A stretch of DNA of 64,000 bases from UBA4479 sp963974935 (GTDB lineage: Bacteria; Pseudomonadota; Alphaproteobacteria; Rhodospirillales; Casp-alpha2). Made by a program: the position numbers and the translations under genes. This document shows, piece by piece, positions 26,070 to 35,390 of this stretch. The stretch's first letter is position 1. Every line of letters starts with the position of its first letter. Under the pieces are notes generated by a model. It ran no database searches. It was not told where the DNA came from and saw only the letters and a program-made list of their open reading frames with translations. Location: positions 1 through 64,000 of the forward strand of contig CAXBEV010000001.1 of NCBI GenBank assembly GCA_963974935.1. Reading direction: 5' to 3'.

Positions 26070-26182
26070 ACCGTTGTGATGTCGGGCGCATTTGTTTGCA
26101 CACCCTCGAACACGACCGGGAAAATAGTCTAAGCGGACCAGGGCATCAAGCCCGACGTGACGATTTTTGTAGATCGCTGAAA

Positions 26183-27064
26183 TTAAGTCGTTTGCAGCCC
26201 TGCAGCCGTAACCCACCAGGTCGGATATGCTTGGCGAACGGCGCTTGCGCAGGCTTCGGCGTCGGCCAAGCTGGCGCACAGGGCAAAGCAGGTGGCGCCG
26301 CTGCCGGACATCCGCGCCAACCGGGCACCGGGGGCGCGGCCCAAAACTTCCAATACTACGCCGATTTCGGGGGCAAGGCCGATAGCCGGGGCTTGTAAAT
26401 CGTTGTGCCGGGCCCGGATAGCGTCGACCAAGGCTTCGATATCGGCGGTTTCCTGCGGCCAGCCGGCGGTCGTTGAAAACGGCGCGGAGCGGGCCTTGAA
26501 CACGGCAGGCGTCGAGACTTCAACGCCCGGGTTCACCAGCACCATGGCGGTATCCGGGAGGGTTGGGATAGATGCCAAGGTCTCGCCGGTCCCGGTCATC
26601 ATGGCGGGGTGTGCGGCTAGGCACACCGGCACATCGGCGCCCAGTGACTGCGCAATGCGGCGACACGCGGGCGCGTTGATGTCGATGTTCCAGAGCTGTG
26701 CCAGCGCCCTGAGCGTGGCGGCCGCATCGGCCGAACCGCCGCCGATGCCGGATGCGACCGGCAGAATTTTCGTTAACCGGATGTGTGCGCCGGTGCCGAT
26801 GCTGAATGTCTGTTTGAGCGCGGCAGCGGCGCGCAAAATCAAATTGTCCGCAGGTGTCGGCAATAGGTCTGCAAAAGGCCCGTCATAATCGAGGGTCAAC
26901 GTACCATCGAGCGATGGCGTCACAGCAATCTCGTCGCCGACATCGGCGAACACGACGACGCTTTCGAGCAAATGGTAGCCGTCGTCGCGCCGGCCCGTGA
27001 CGTGGAGGGTCAGGTTAATTTTCGCCCGCGCGCGCTCGGATATCGAGGAAGGGTCAGCCGCCAT
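26183..27064 (-). CDS. ispE: 4-diphosphocytidyl-2-C-methyl-D-erythritol kinase
   Basis: 293 aa GHMP kinase of the non-mevalonate isoprenoid pathway; it phosphorylates the 2-hydroxyl of CDP-methylerythritol. The substrate loop ARAKINLTLHVTGRRDDGYH is at the N-terminus, the ATP loop PVASGIGGGSADAAATL lies near 95-111, and MSGSGATCFAL lies near the C-terminus. Length is normal. Its start overlaps the end of the upstream TPR gene by 11 bp, so the two are co-transcribed. Confidence 0.95.
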   Translation of the reverse strand: MAADPSSISERARAKINLTLHVTGRRDDGYHLLESVVVFADVGDEIAVTPSLDGTLTLDYDGPFADLLPTPADNLILRAAAALKQTFSIGTGAHIRLTKILPVASGIGGGSADAAATLRALAQLWNIDINAPACRRIAQSLGADVPVCLAAHPAMMTGTGETLASIPTLPDTAMVLVNPGVEVSTPAVFKARSAPFSTTAGWPQETADIEALVDAIRARHNDLQAPAIGLAPEIGVVLEVLGRAPGARLARMSGSGATCFALCASLADAEACASAVRQAYPTWWVTAAGLQTT

Positions 27065-28796
27065 CCGGGGTCGTCTTGATTACCGCGCCGGCTTCTTCGA
27101 CAAGGCCGTTTTTGAGTTTTTGTTCAATTACGGTCTTGATCTCAGGGTCTGGCCCTAGAACCAGTGCATGATTCCACTGGAACGTCGCTTCCAGATGCCG
27201 ACCGACGCGCCAATAAGCGTCGCCTAAGTGATCATTGATGACCGGATCTTCGGGGCGCAGTTCAACGGCGCGCTCCAATTCCGGCACCGCGTCGGCATAA
27301 CGACCGAGCTTGTAATAGATCCAGCCCAGGCTATCGGTGATATAGCCGTCGTGCGGGCGTTTGGCGACGGCGGTCTCAATCATCTTGAGGGCGCGCTCCA
27401 AATGTACACCTTGCTCGACCCAGGAATAGCCTAAGTAATTGAGCACCAGGGGTTGATCTTTTTCGAATTCGAGGGCTTTCAGGAAATCTTCTTCGGCGCG
27501 CTTCCATTCTTTGGCGCGCTCCAAAACGATGCCGCGGGTATAGAGGATTTGCCAATGCCGAGGCTCTAAGGTGCCAATGCGTTTAACGGCTTCGTCATAA
27601 GTGGAAATCGCCTCGGCCCAGCGTTCGGCGCGGCGATAGGCATCGCCAAGTGCGAGGGGTGCATTGAAATCGTCTTTCCAGGCGTCGGTCAAATCCCGCA
27701 AGAGCTCAATCGACTCGTCGGTGCGGTTTTCCCGGTCCAGATTCGCGGCAATGCGCAGCTTCGCCGATTTGGAAAACGGGTTGTTGTCGCCGACTGCACG
27801 GTAGATATCAATGGCATCGTTAAAGCGATCCAGAGCTTCCAATATTCCGCCGACCGTATAGCGCATGACCGGGAAATCTGGACGCAAATATAGCGCCAAT
27901 TGGCCGAGCACGAGGGCTGTTTCGTAGCCACCTTGGCGGTTCAGCGATGACGCGATGCCGAATAAAGCTTCGGCGACCCCGTCTTTCGCACTGCCGACCA
28001 AAATCGGCGCATCCTTACCGCCAGTGTCCAGGCGTGCCACGTCGACGTCGACGAACTGTGAATTCGGTTGCGCTTGCAAATATAAGTTAAAGGCGGCACG
28101 TGCTTCGTCGATCTTGCCTTGGCGCTCATATAGGGTGCCCAAGATACGAGCGCCCCTAAGCGTGGCGCCCCCATCGTCTTTAGTAACGCTGATGTAATAG
28201 GTTTCAGCCGCGGCCAAGTCGCCGGACAATTCATGCATCAGGCCGACGTGTAGGTCGTACAACACCCGCGTGCCACCGAGATCACGTAACGGCTTTAAGG
28301 CCTCAATACCTTTTTCTTTGCCGTCGGCGGCAAATGTGGCCCACGCGTTCAGCGCCGGCGCGGTAAAGCTGTTCAAGCCTGTACTGTCCAATCCCGACAT
28401 GCGTTTCTTCAGCGCTGCCCAATCGCCTTTTTTGGCGTCGGCAACGGCAAGCGCCAGAGTTGCGATTGGGGCTTTTTTCTCAATTTCGAGATAGCGGGTC
28501 GCCAGCGTTAAGCCGTCATCAATGCGCCCGTCCATCAGGGAAAACAAAAACGTACGACGCAGCAAATTGGGCTCACCGGCGTCTTGTTCGAGCGCGCGCC
28601 CTAGGTATTTAATTGCGGCGGGTAGATCGCGCCGTTTTTGTGCAACGTGACCGGCCAGGAAATTTGCCGACAGCGAGCGCACTTCGTCTGCGTTGGATGC
28701 GGCTACTGGCACCGTCGTCAGGGTGGCAACGGTGAGCGCCGCAAAGGACGTCATCAGCGCAATGCGTGAACGTGGTCGACGAACCGTAGCCAGCAT
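27054..28796 (-). CDS. Secreted TPR-repeat protein (580 aa)
   Basis: ATG 28796 (GGAG upstream) gives a clear signal peptide: basic N-terminus, hydrophobic LMTSFAALTVATLTTV and VAASNA as a cleavage region. Many tandem TPRs follow, with strong ones near the C-terminus (PLVLNYLGYSWVEQG, ITDSLGWIYYKLGRYADAV, PVINDHLGDAYWRVGRHLEA). This layout is typical of alphaproteobacterial TPR proteins encoded upstream of ispE. It probably acts as a periplasmic or outer-membrane-associated scaffold. Two upstream in-frame ATGs (28868, 28820) would disrupt the signal peptide. Confidence 0.8.
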   Translation of the reverse strand: MLATVRRPRSRIALMTSFAALTVATLTTVPVAASNADEVRSLSANFLAGHVAQKRRDLPAAIKYLGRALEQDAGEPNLLRRTFLFSLMDGRIDDGLTLATRYLEIEKKAPIATLALAVADAKKGDWAALKKRMSGLDSTGLNSFTAPALNAWATFAADGKEKGIEALKPLRDLGGTRVLYDLHVGLMHELSGDLAAAETYYISVTKDDGGATLRGARILGTLYERQGKIDEARAAFNLYLQAQPNSQFVDVDVARLDTGGKDAPILVGSAKDGVAEALFGIASSLNRQGGYETALVLGQLALYLRPDFPVMRYTVGGILEALDRFNDAIDIYRAVGDNNPFSKSAKLRIAANLDRENRTDESIELLRDLTDAWKDDFNAPLALGDAYRRAERWAEAISTYDEAVKRIGTLEPRHWQILYTRGIVLERAKEWKRAEEDFLKALEFEKDQPLVLNYLGYSWVEQGVHLERALKMIETAVAKRPHDGYITDSLGWIYYKLGRYADAVPELERAVELRPEDPVINDHLGDAYWRVGRHLEATFQWNHALVLGPDPEIKTVIEQKLKNGLVEEAGAVIKTTPDGG

Positions 28797-28839
28797 ACAA
28801 TTTCTCCGCTGAAATATCATCTGTTGAATAGTAGTCACC

Positions 28840-29435
28840 CTAGATGCCCATGACCAGTGCACGGGCACCGGTTTTACGAGTATTTCTGTATTGCGGCAGG
28901 CTATCTTGTGGTCGGCTAGGTGGTCGCCGCGTGCCGATCAAAAGCCAAAACGTGATCGCCACATTCAAAAGATTCCATGCGATGCCGTTCAAAAACGCGA
29001 TTTGATACGACCAGTCAGGCCAAAAATCTCGCCTGACATCCAGCCGCCGATGGCCAAACTGATAACGGTGGTCATGAGCACCAGAGACACCCGGGTGTCG
29101 GCTTCGCTGGCCGGGAAGTACTGCCCGTACGATCTCCGTAACTGGGCACGATCCCGCCCTGTGCGAGCCCGAACAGGCCAGAGACAATATATCCAGAGAC
29201 AATATATAACGACATATAATGATATAACGACATATAATGTCATCAAGCCGTCGAACGGGATGTAAAAAAGCTAAGGCTACGCATTGCAGGGCAGCCCCCA
29301 ACATTATCGTGCCGAGCCCACCGATCTTGTCGGCAATCATTCCGGATGCAATCCGGCTAACGATCCCAAGCCCCAACATGACCGACAGCATCTCAGCGCC
29401 AACGAGACTGCAAGGCGTCGCCATGCGTAGGCGCC
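28840..29435 (-). pseudogene. Decayed MFS transporter, C-terminal half only
   Basis: Segments in different frames together match the second half of an MFS carrier: GAEMLSVMLGLGIVSRIASG, DKIGGLGTIMLGAALQCVAL, LYIVSG...LFGLAQGGIVPSY, EIVRA, YFPASEADTRVSLVLM, AIGGWMSGEIFGLTG, and AFLNGIAWNLLNVAITFWLL. At least three frame changes are needed to read through, and the N-terminal half is absent. Two short tandem duplications sit in the middle. The boundary on the 5' side is approximate. Confidence 0.75.
29178..29239. repeat. Two adjacent short tandem duplications inside the MFS pseudogene
   Basis: CCAGAGACAATATAT is perfectly duplicated at 29178-29192 and 29193-29207. ATAACGACATATAATGAT (29206-29223) is repeated with 16 of 18 bases at 29224-29239. 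Unit lengths of 15 and 18 bp are both multiples of three, so each duplication alone kept the reading frame. Confidence 0.85.
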
Positions 29436-29644
29436 GTCGACATCGTCTGTCCAACTGCCTGTCCGTTGTGCGTCATGGAGCCACCTTTTTTGCGCCGTCA
29501 CGCTGGTCACGCACCGCGCTGTCAAAATTCTGTCAAAATTTCTGCAGTAATGAGCCTAACGTTCCGAATCAACTGACTTAGATCAATGTTGTCGCCAGTT
29601 GGTTCGGCTAGAATTGCACTTCACCTCAAAAAGGGAGAAGAAAG

Positions 29645-30337
29645 ATGACACAACAGGCCAGTGCGAGCCGTTCGTCGGCCGCAAGCAGTCCGGGAAACCG
29701 TGCAAAAAAAGATGCTACGGTAGCCAAAGTTACCCAGAAATCTGACGCTGCAAAACGTGGCGTGGTGCCTATGGATTTTGAGCGCTACGTCGATGACTTC
29801 TTCGGCAATTGGCAAGCAATGATGAAGTCATTCTTAGATTCAGCACCTGCATTGAGCGCATCTGAAACGGCCCGCCCATCGACTCCGGTCAGCGTGGACG
29901 TTTGGCGCGCGCAAGCCGATCGCTATTTTGCTGATCTCAGGCGGCATTGGGCGGATATGGCACGGTTCGCGCCGATCAGCGCATTTTCACCGCAATCAAT
30001 GCCCGCTGTGCCTCCGGTGTTTGATCTGACGCAAGAAGACGATGCGTACCATGTAAGTGGTGCCGTGCCGGGTATGGATGCGGAAAACGTCACGTTAGAA
30101 ATCGACGGCAATCTGTTGGTGATAAGCGGCGAGACGTCCGAAGCCAGCGACCAGGAGAAAAATGGCGTTTCCATTCACAGCGCATGCGCTGATTGTTTCT
30201 CGCAGCGGATTTTCCTGCCACCTGACGCGATTGCTGACAAAATCGAGGCGAAGGTCGAAAAAGGCATCCTCACGATTACGATGCCGCGCGCTGGCGATTT
30301 TCAATCGTCGAAGCGAAAAATTGCGATCAAAAAGTAA
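29645..30337 (+). CDS. Hsp20 / alpha-crystallin family small heat-shock protein
   Basis: 230 aa. The alpha-crystallin domain (about 120-228) shows FDLTQEDDAYHVSGAVPGMD, VTLEIDGNLLVISGE and a C-terminal KGILTITMPRAG with a final I-A-I-like motif. These ATP-independent chaperones hold unfolding proteins. The N-terminal 120 residues are longer than in typical Hsp20 and start with a Ser/Ala/Lys-rich stretch, then an F/W-rich region (YVDDFFGNWQAMM). A GGGAGAAGAAAG ribosome binding site precedes the ATG. A terminator follows at 30374. Confidence 0.9.
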   Translation: MTQQASASRSSAASSPGNRAKKDATVAKVTQKSDAAKRGVVPMDFERYVDDFFGNWQAMMKSFLDSAPALSASETARPSTPVSVDVWRAQADRYFADLRRHWADMARFAPISAFSPQSMPAVPPVFDLTQEDDAYHVSGAVPGMDAENVTLEIDGNLLVISGETSEASDQEKNGVSIHSACADCFSQRIFLPPDAIADKIEAKVEKGILTITMPRAGDFQSSKRKIAIKK

Positions 30338-30373
30338 TCGTCTAAAATTGTCGCTCAGTTTCCTGAATTATTT

Positions 30374-30404
30374 TGGCGTCGGTCGTGCCCGACGCCATTT
30401 TTTT
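30374..30404 (+). terminator. Rho-independent terminator of hsp20
   Basis: TGGCGTCGG (30374-30382) pairs with CCGACGCCA (30389-30397) around a 6-base loop and is followed by a run of seven T, 37 bp after the hsp20 stop. Confidence 0.9.
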
Positions 30405-30607
30405 GTTTCATTTTTCATCTAAGGCGGCGGCCCACTTGTATTGTTGTGCCGCTGGGTCACCTCTTGATAACGCTTTTAAGGCACACAATTTTGAGTAAGA
30501 ATAATAAGGTTGCCGGTGGGTCGGCAGCCGACGCGAAGTTCGAACGCCTAATCAAGGTTTTCAGCGCGTGGTTGGTTTCTGCCCGGCAATGCCCCGGAGA
30601 TAGCATC

Positions 30608-31714
30608 GTGAGCGAATCATCAAAGTCAGGACGAAAGCTACGCCTGTTCGCCGTTCTCGTACTTGCCGCCCTCGTCCTTTGGGGGACGCACGACTATTGG
30701 GGCGCGCTGTTTGCCACCGCGAATGTCGCGCCCAAAGCCACGTTCGATAAGGCCAAGAAGCCCATCAAAGGCGTGCCGGTCCTCGTGGCGGCTGTAGGCG
30801 AAGATCAAGATGCGGTTGTGATTGAGGCCATCGGCACGGCGCGTGCCATCCGCTCGGTGACGCTGTTTCCGCAGGCCGCTGGCGAGATCGTGGAATTTCC
30901 CGTGCAGACCGGGGCATCGGTCGAAAAGGATGTGGTGCTGATGCGCCTCGACAGTCGCACCTTAGCATTGAACGTGCGGGTCGCGGAAACCCGGGTGAAA
31001 GAAGCGGAAAGCGCGTTGGCACGGGCGAAAAAGCTCAAGGAAAGTAACGTGCGCTCATCGGCAAATGTTGATGACGCGGAAATTATTTTGCAGCGCGCGA
31101 AGCTTGAAGTTAGCCAGACCAAAGAAGCGTTTGCAGATCGGACTACCCGCGCACCGTTTGCTGGCATTATTGGCATCCCCAAGGTTGAAATCGGCGACCG
31201 GGTGACGACGGCGACCGAAATCATCACCTTGGATGACCGCACGACGTTGTTGGTTGAATTTGAAATTGCCGAGCGTTATTTATCCAGACTGTCGGTCGGG
31301 ATGCCGCTGACCGCCAGTACGCCTACGTTTCCGGACCAACCCGTCAGCGGGCAGATCGATAAAATCGACAGCCGTGTCGACCCCGTATCGCGGACAGTTT
31401 TGGTGCGTGCCGCCTTTCCGAATGGCGAAGATCTGTTGCGCCCCGGCATGTCGTTTTTCGTCAAATTGCCGCTACCGGGCCCGACGCTGGCGAGCGTGCC
31501 GGAACTTGCCTTGCAGTGGCAGGACGGCAAAAGCTTTGTGTGGCGCATTCGTGATGGGGCGGCGGAACGCGTTGATGTTACGTCTCGCCGGCGCCTGAAC
31601 AGCAAGGTTTTGATCGAGGGCGACATTGTACCCGGCGACATTGTGGTCGTTGAAGGCGTGCAGCGCCTGCGCCCAGGTCGTACCGTCGAGATATCCGGGT
31701 CGCAGAACCCATAA
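30608..31714 (+). CDS. RND efflux pump periplasmic adaptor (membrane fusion protein)
   Basis: 368 aa from GTG 30608 with GGAG upstream. One N-terminal membrane anchor (LRLFAVLVLAALVLWGT) is followed by the lipoyl/hairpin layout of MFPs: AAGEIVEFPVQTGASVEKDV, a helical hairpin (ETRVKEAESALARAKKL) and the second lipoyl half TRAPFAGIIGIPKVEIGDRV. Beta-barrel and membrane-proximal domains follow. It links the RND permease encoded 28 bp downstream to an outer-membrane channel. No TolC-type gene is in the window. Confidence 0.9.
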   Translation: MSESSKSGRKLRLFAVLVLAALVLWGTHDYWGALFATANVAPKATFDKAKKPIKGVPVLVAAVGEDQDAVVIEAIGTARAIRSVTLFPQAAGEIVEFPVQTGASVEKDVVLMRLDSRTLALNVRVAETRVKEAESALARAKKLKESNVRSSANVDDAEIILQRAKLEVSQTKEAFADRTTRAPFAGIIGIPKVEIGDRVTTATEIITLDDRTTLLVEFEIAERYLSRLSVGMPLTASTPTFPDQPVSGQIDKIDSRVDPVSRTVLVRAAFPNGEDLLRPGMSFFVKLPLPGPTLASVPELALQWQDGKSFVWRIRDGAAERVDVTSRRRLNSKVLIEGDIVPGDIVVVEGVQRLRPGRTVEISGSQNP

Positions 31715-31741
31715 GTTTAGAGGATTTAAAGGCCAGCCGCT

Positions 31742-34700
31742 ATGTCTGACACGACGCCAAGGTCCGACCAATCCGACGCCATGAACGATTTGCCCGCAAT
31801 CAGCGTGCGCAGACCGTATCTCGCCATCGTTTTGAATCTGTTGATCATGATCGCCGGTATCGGCGCGATTTTGGGTGTTGAGGTGCGGGAGTTGCCGGAC
31901 GTCGACCGGCCCATCGTCACCGTGCGGGGCGACTACCCGGGCGCATCACCGGAGACCTTGGACGCCGAGGTCACCAGCGTTGTCGAAGCCGCCGTCGCCC
32001 GGGTCAATGGCGTTAAAGAAGTGCGTGCGTCCAGCGAGGAAAATAATTTCCGCATTCGCGTCGTGTTCAGCCCATCGATCAATTTGTCGGACGCCGCAAC
32101 CGATGTGCGCGAAGCCGTCAGCCGGATCGAGCGGCAACTGCCGGACCGGGTTGAAAACATCACCGTGATCAAAGCTGACGCTGACGCCAGCCCGATTGTC
32201 TCGCTCGCAGTGTGGAGTGACCGAATACAGATCGATGATCTGACACGTATCGTCGAAGATCAGGTGATCCCGGAATTGACGGCAGTCGAAGGGGTCGCTG
32301 ACGTTAACTTGTTCGGCGATCAAGAGCGCGTGCTTCGGGTTAAGCTAAACCCGCTGCGCCTCGCCAGCTATGGGCTGTCGGTGGCTGACGTTGTTAAGGT
32401 GATGCAGAACGCGCGCTACGACGTGCCGGCGGGTAGCTTCAAATCCGACGAACAGGAAGTGTTGGTGCGTGCCAACGCGTCCGTCACTGACCCGGCGCAG
32501 ATCGAAGAGCTTTTTATTCGCGAGCCGGTTCGGATCGGCGACGTCGCGACCGTGTTTTATGCACCTGCCGAAGCCGAGAGTTGGGTGCGCTTGAACGGCC
32601 GGCAAGTGATTAGCCTAGGCGTCGTCCGCCAAGCGAGTTCGAACACCATCGCCATTGCCGAAGGGGTCGACAGGGCGGTGCTGCGCTTGGCGGAACGATT
32701 GCCGCATATTTCGATTGAAAAGATTTCCGATGACTCGCTGTTTATCAAGAGTTCGATCACCGAGCTTTTGACCACACTTGCCTTCACTATTGTCATCGTT
32801 GTTTTGGTGATCGTGCTGTTCACCGGACAATTGCGCGCCTCGATCATTCCGACCGTGGCGATTCCTGTGGCATTGATCGGCTCAATGGCGGCGGTGTGGC
32901 TGCTTGGCTTCTCGATCAACCTTGTGACCTTGTTGGCGATGGTGTTGGCAACCGGCGTCGTGGTCGACGATGCGATCGTGGTATTGGAAAATATCCAACG
33001 TCTGCGCGCCAAAGGCCTTAAGACCCGTGCGGCTGCCGTGCTCGGCACCCGCCAAGTATTCTTTGCGGTGCTGGCGACGACGGCGACGCTGGTGTCGGTG
33101 TTCGTGCCAATCTCGTTCTTGCCGTCTGAAGCAGGGAAGCTGTTTCAGGAATTCGGTTTTGTGCTGGCGGTCACCGTCGCGATTTCATCGTTTGTTGCGT
33201 TGAGCTTGGTGCCGATGCTGGTCTCGAAACTGCCGAACCGAGAAGTCGGCGAAGCCAAAGGCGTGTTCCGCCATCTTGTGCGCCTCGGTAACATATTGGT
33301 GGGCGTCTACACGGTGCCGCTTGATTTTATGCTGCGCCGCCCGTTGGTGGTCGCGCTGTTTTGTTTCGGTGTGATCGCCGCTGCGTACATGACCTACGGT
33401 ACGCTCGACGAAGAACTGGTGCCCGAAGAAGATCGTGGCAAAGTCACCGTGCGTCTGACCGGGCCGGACGGGGTCGGGCTTGCGTACACGGACCGCCAAG
33501 TCGAAGCGGTGGAAAAAATCCTCCAGCCCTATGTTGATCAAGGTGTTGTCCAGCGGCTTTATACGATCACCGGACGCTATGATCTGAACCGCGGACAAGT
33601 CGATGCACCGCTGATCGATTGGTCGGCGCGCGTACTCAGCGAAGGTGAGATCGCGTCTGCGGTGAACAAAAAACTTAGTGGCTTGCCGGGTGCCCAAGCG
33701 CGGGTGCGGCGCGCCAACAGCCTCAATCTACGCAGCGCCGACGGTGGCCTTGAAATCGCGCTGCTCGGCGCCAATTACAGCACCATCTTTGCCGCCACCA
33801 ATACCTTCGTGCGGCAGATCGAAGAGGCCTATCCCTGGATCAATAATATGCGGGTCGAATTCCGCGCCACGCAGCCGGAACTGTCCATCGACATTGACCG
33901 TCAGCGCGCGACGGATCTGGGCGTTAATATTGATGACCTTGCTGTCACCATTCAGGTGCTGGTTGACGAGTTCGAGGTCGCGGAATTGACTGTCGACGAT
34001 CAATCTGTGCCGATCATGTTACAGGCCACTGAGGGCGCCGTGAAACAGCCCGGCGACATCGCAAACTTGTATGTCAGCGCGATTGATGGACGTTTGGTGC
34101 CATTGACCCAGTTGGTGACGTTCACGGAAAGCTCGGTCGCCGCTGAATTGGACCGCCATGCGCAACGTCGCGCCATCGAAGTCGATGCGGACATCGCCGC
34201 TGGATATTCGCTCCGCGACGGCATTGATGCGGTGCGGGCACTGGCCCGTGAAAAACTGGACCCGGAAGTCAGCCTCATTTTCTTAGGCGAGGCCAAGGCG
34301 CTGAACGAGACTTCACATGATTTGGCGATCACTTACATGATCGCAATCGTCGTCGTATTCTTGGTGCTGGTGGCGCAATTTGAAAGTGTGACCAGTGCGC
34401 TGGTCGTAATGATGACGGTGCCGTTCGGCATTTGCGCGGCGGTCTTTGCGCTCAAGTTTTCCGGGACGTCGATCAACATTTATTCGCAAATCGGCGTATT
34501 GATGCTGATTGGCATCATGGCCAAGAACGCCATTCTGATGGTCGAGTTTGCCGACCAGTTGCGTGAACAAGGGTTCTCACCCCTGGAGGCTGCCAGACGC
34601 GCATCGCTGGTGCGGTTGCGCCCGATCATGATGACCATGGTATCGACCGTGTTCGCCGGCCTGCCGCTGATTTTGGGGTCGGGTGCCGGTGCGGAAGCCC

Positions 34701-34879
34701 GGACCGCGATTGGTTGGGTGATCTTCGGCGGGCTTGGGCTTGCTGGGATGGTAACGCTGTTTTTAGCGCCGGTTTTGTATTCACGGATCGCCGGCTTTTC
34801 CAAGCCGCGCAGCGAAACAGGCGCGGCCCTCGCAGACGAATTGCGCGATGCAGATGTACGTGAGATGCCCGCTGAATAA
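31742..34879 (+). CDS. RND multidrug efflux permease (AcrB/HAE1 type)
   Basis: 1045 aa, full AcrB length. TM1 (YLAIVLNLLIMIAGIGAIL) is followed by a large periplasmic loop beginning with ELPDVDRPIVTVRGDYPGAS, TM2-6 with the proton-relay segment VLATGVVVDDAIVVLENIQR carrying two D in TM4, a second loop, and TM8-12 with GIMAKNAILMVEFADQLRE. It exports toxic compounds using the proton gradient. It forms a two-gene operon with the adaptor. A bidirectional terminator lies immediately downstream. Confidence 0.93.
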   Translation: MSDTTPRSDQSDAMNDLPAISVRRPYLAIVLNLLIMIAGIGAILGVEVRELPDVDRPIVTVRGDYPGASPETLDAEVTSVVEAAVARVNGVKEVRASSEENNFRIRVVFSPSINLSDAATDVREAVSRIERQLPDRVENITVIKADADASPIVSLAVWSDRIQIDDLTRIVEDQVIPELTAVEGVADVNLFGDQERVLRVKLNPLRLASYGLSVADVVKVMQNARYDVPAGSFKSDEQEVLVRANASVTDPAQIEELFIREPVRIGDVATVFYAPAEAESWVRLNGRQVISLGVVRQASSNTIAIAEGVDRAVLRLAERLPHISIEKISDDSLFIKSSITELLTTLAFTIVIVVLVIVLFTGQLRASIIPTVAIPVALIGSMAAVWLLGFSINLVTLLAMVLATGVVVDDAIVVLENIQRLRAKGLKTRAAAVLGTRQVFFAVLATTATLVSVFVPISFLPSEAGKLFQEFGFVLAVTVAISSFVALSLVPMLVSKLPNREVGEAKGVFRHLVRLGNILVGVYTVPLDFMLRRPLVVALFCFGVIAAAYMTYGTLDEELVPEEDRGKVTVRLTGPDGVGLAYTDRQVEAVEKILQPYVDQGVVQRLYTITGRYDLNRGQVDAPLIDWSARVLSEGEIASAVNKKLSGLPGAQARVRRANSLNLRSADGGLEIALLGANYSTIFAATNTFVRQIEEAYPWINNMRVEFRATQPELSIDIDRQRATDLGVNIDDLAVTIQVLVDEFEVAELTVDDQSVPIMLQATEGAVKQPGDIANLYVSAIDGRLVPLTQLVTFTESSVAAELDRHAQRRAIEVDADIAAGYSLRDGIDAVRALAREKLDPEVSLIFLGEAKALNETSHDLAITYMIAIVVVFLVLVAQFESVTSALVVMMTVPFGICAAVFALKFSGTSINIYSQIGVLMLIGIMAKNAILMVEFADQLREQGFSPLEAARRASLVRLRPIMMTMVSTVFAGLPLILGSGAGAEARTAIGWVIFGGLGLAGMVTLFLAPVLYSRIAGFSKPRSETGAALADELRDADVREMPAE

Positions 34880-34894
34880 AATTTCAAAAGCACA

Positions 34895-34925
34895 CCGGCA
34901 GGACCCGTCGGCCCTGCCGGATTTT
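34895..34925. terminator. Terminator between RND permease and the 105-aa gene
   Basis: CCGGCAGG...CCTGCCGG (34895-34902 with 34913-34920), extended by an inner CC/GG pairing, is followed by ATTTT. It lies between convergent genes and may serve the permease transcript. Confidence 0.75.
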
Positions 34926-34933
34926 AAGCACTT

Positions 34934-35251
34934 TTAGGCGTCGTCGTTCGGTGCTGCGGCAGCGTCGGCATCAAGGCCGAAAACGGCTCCCGTGCGGCGC
35001 GGCTCAATCGGCTGCAACTCACTTTTGTCATCATTTGCCCATTCGGCGATCTGGACCACCTCGGCATGGTTGCCGGTGATGGTTTCCTCGACGGCGACGG
35101 CTTCGAGCACATGCAGACCGTTTTGGTCAGCATAAAACGTATGCTCGCCAAATACATTGACCAACGCTTCGTTTGCCGGATTGTCATGGGGAATGGGAAT
35201 GGCACCGGTCTGAGCCTCAATGGCCTCGACCTGAACAGTGTTCAGTTTCAT
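34934..35251 (-). CDS. Small acidic hypothetical protein (105 aa)
   Basis: Acidic soluble protein starting MKLNTVQVEAIEAQTGAIPI and ending in an A/D-rich tail. The middle (LVNVFGEHTFYADQNGLHVL) is beta-rich. No signal peptide, membrane span or cysteine. The family is not recognised. It stands alone between the convergent RND operon and the co-directional ETF-QO gene 139 bp downstream-side; that gap holds no other gene. Confidence 0.7.
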   Translation of the reverse strand: MKLNTVQVEAIEAQTGAIPIPHDNPANEALVNVFGEHTFYADQNGLHVLEAVAVEETITGNHAEVVQIAEWANDDKSELQPIEPRRTGAVFGLDADAAAAPNDDA

Positions 35252-35390
35252 GGGAATCCTTATTTTTTCGTTCGGACAATATATACGCCGTATGCGTTTT
35301 GATGTCCTTGGATCGCGTAGTTTGACGCGTGACCTTGCCTAAGCCTCGCAAATCACGCGCACGAGTTCAAGAGGACCTTAGATAGGAACC

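Noticed and set aside
26004..26279. 91-codon frame across the tRNA-Gln region
   Set aside because: It runs through the tRNA gene and the ispE end on the same strand in another frame, with no ribosome binding site.
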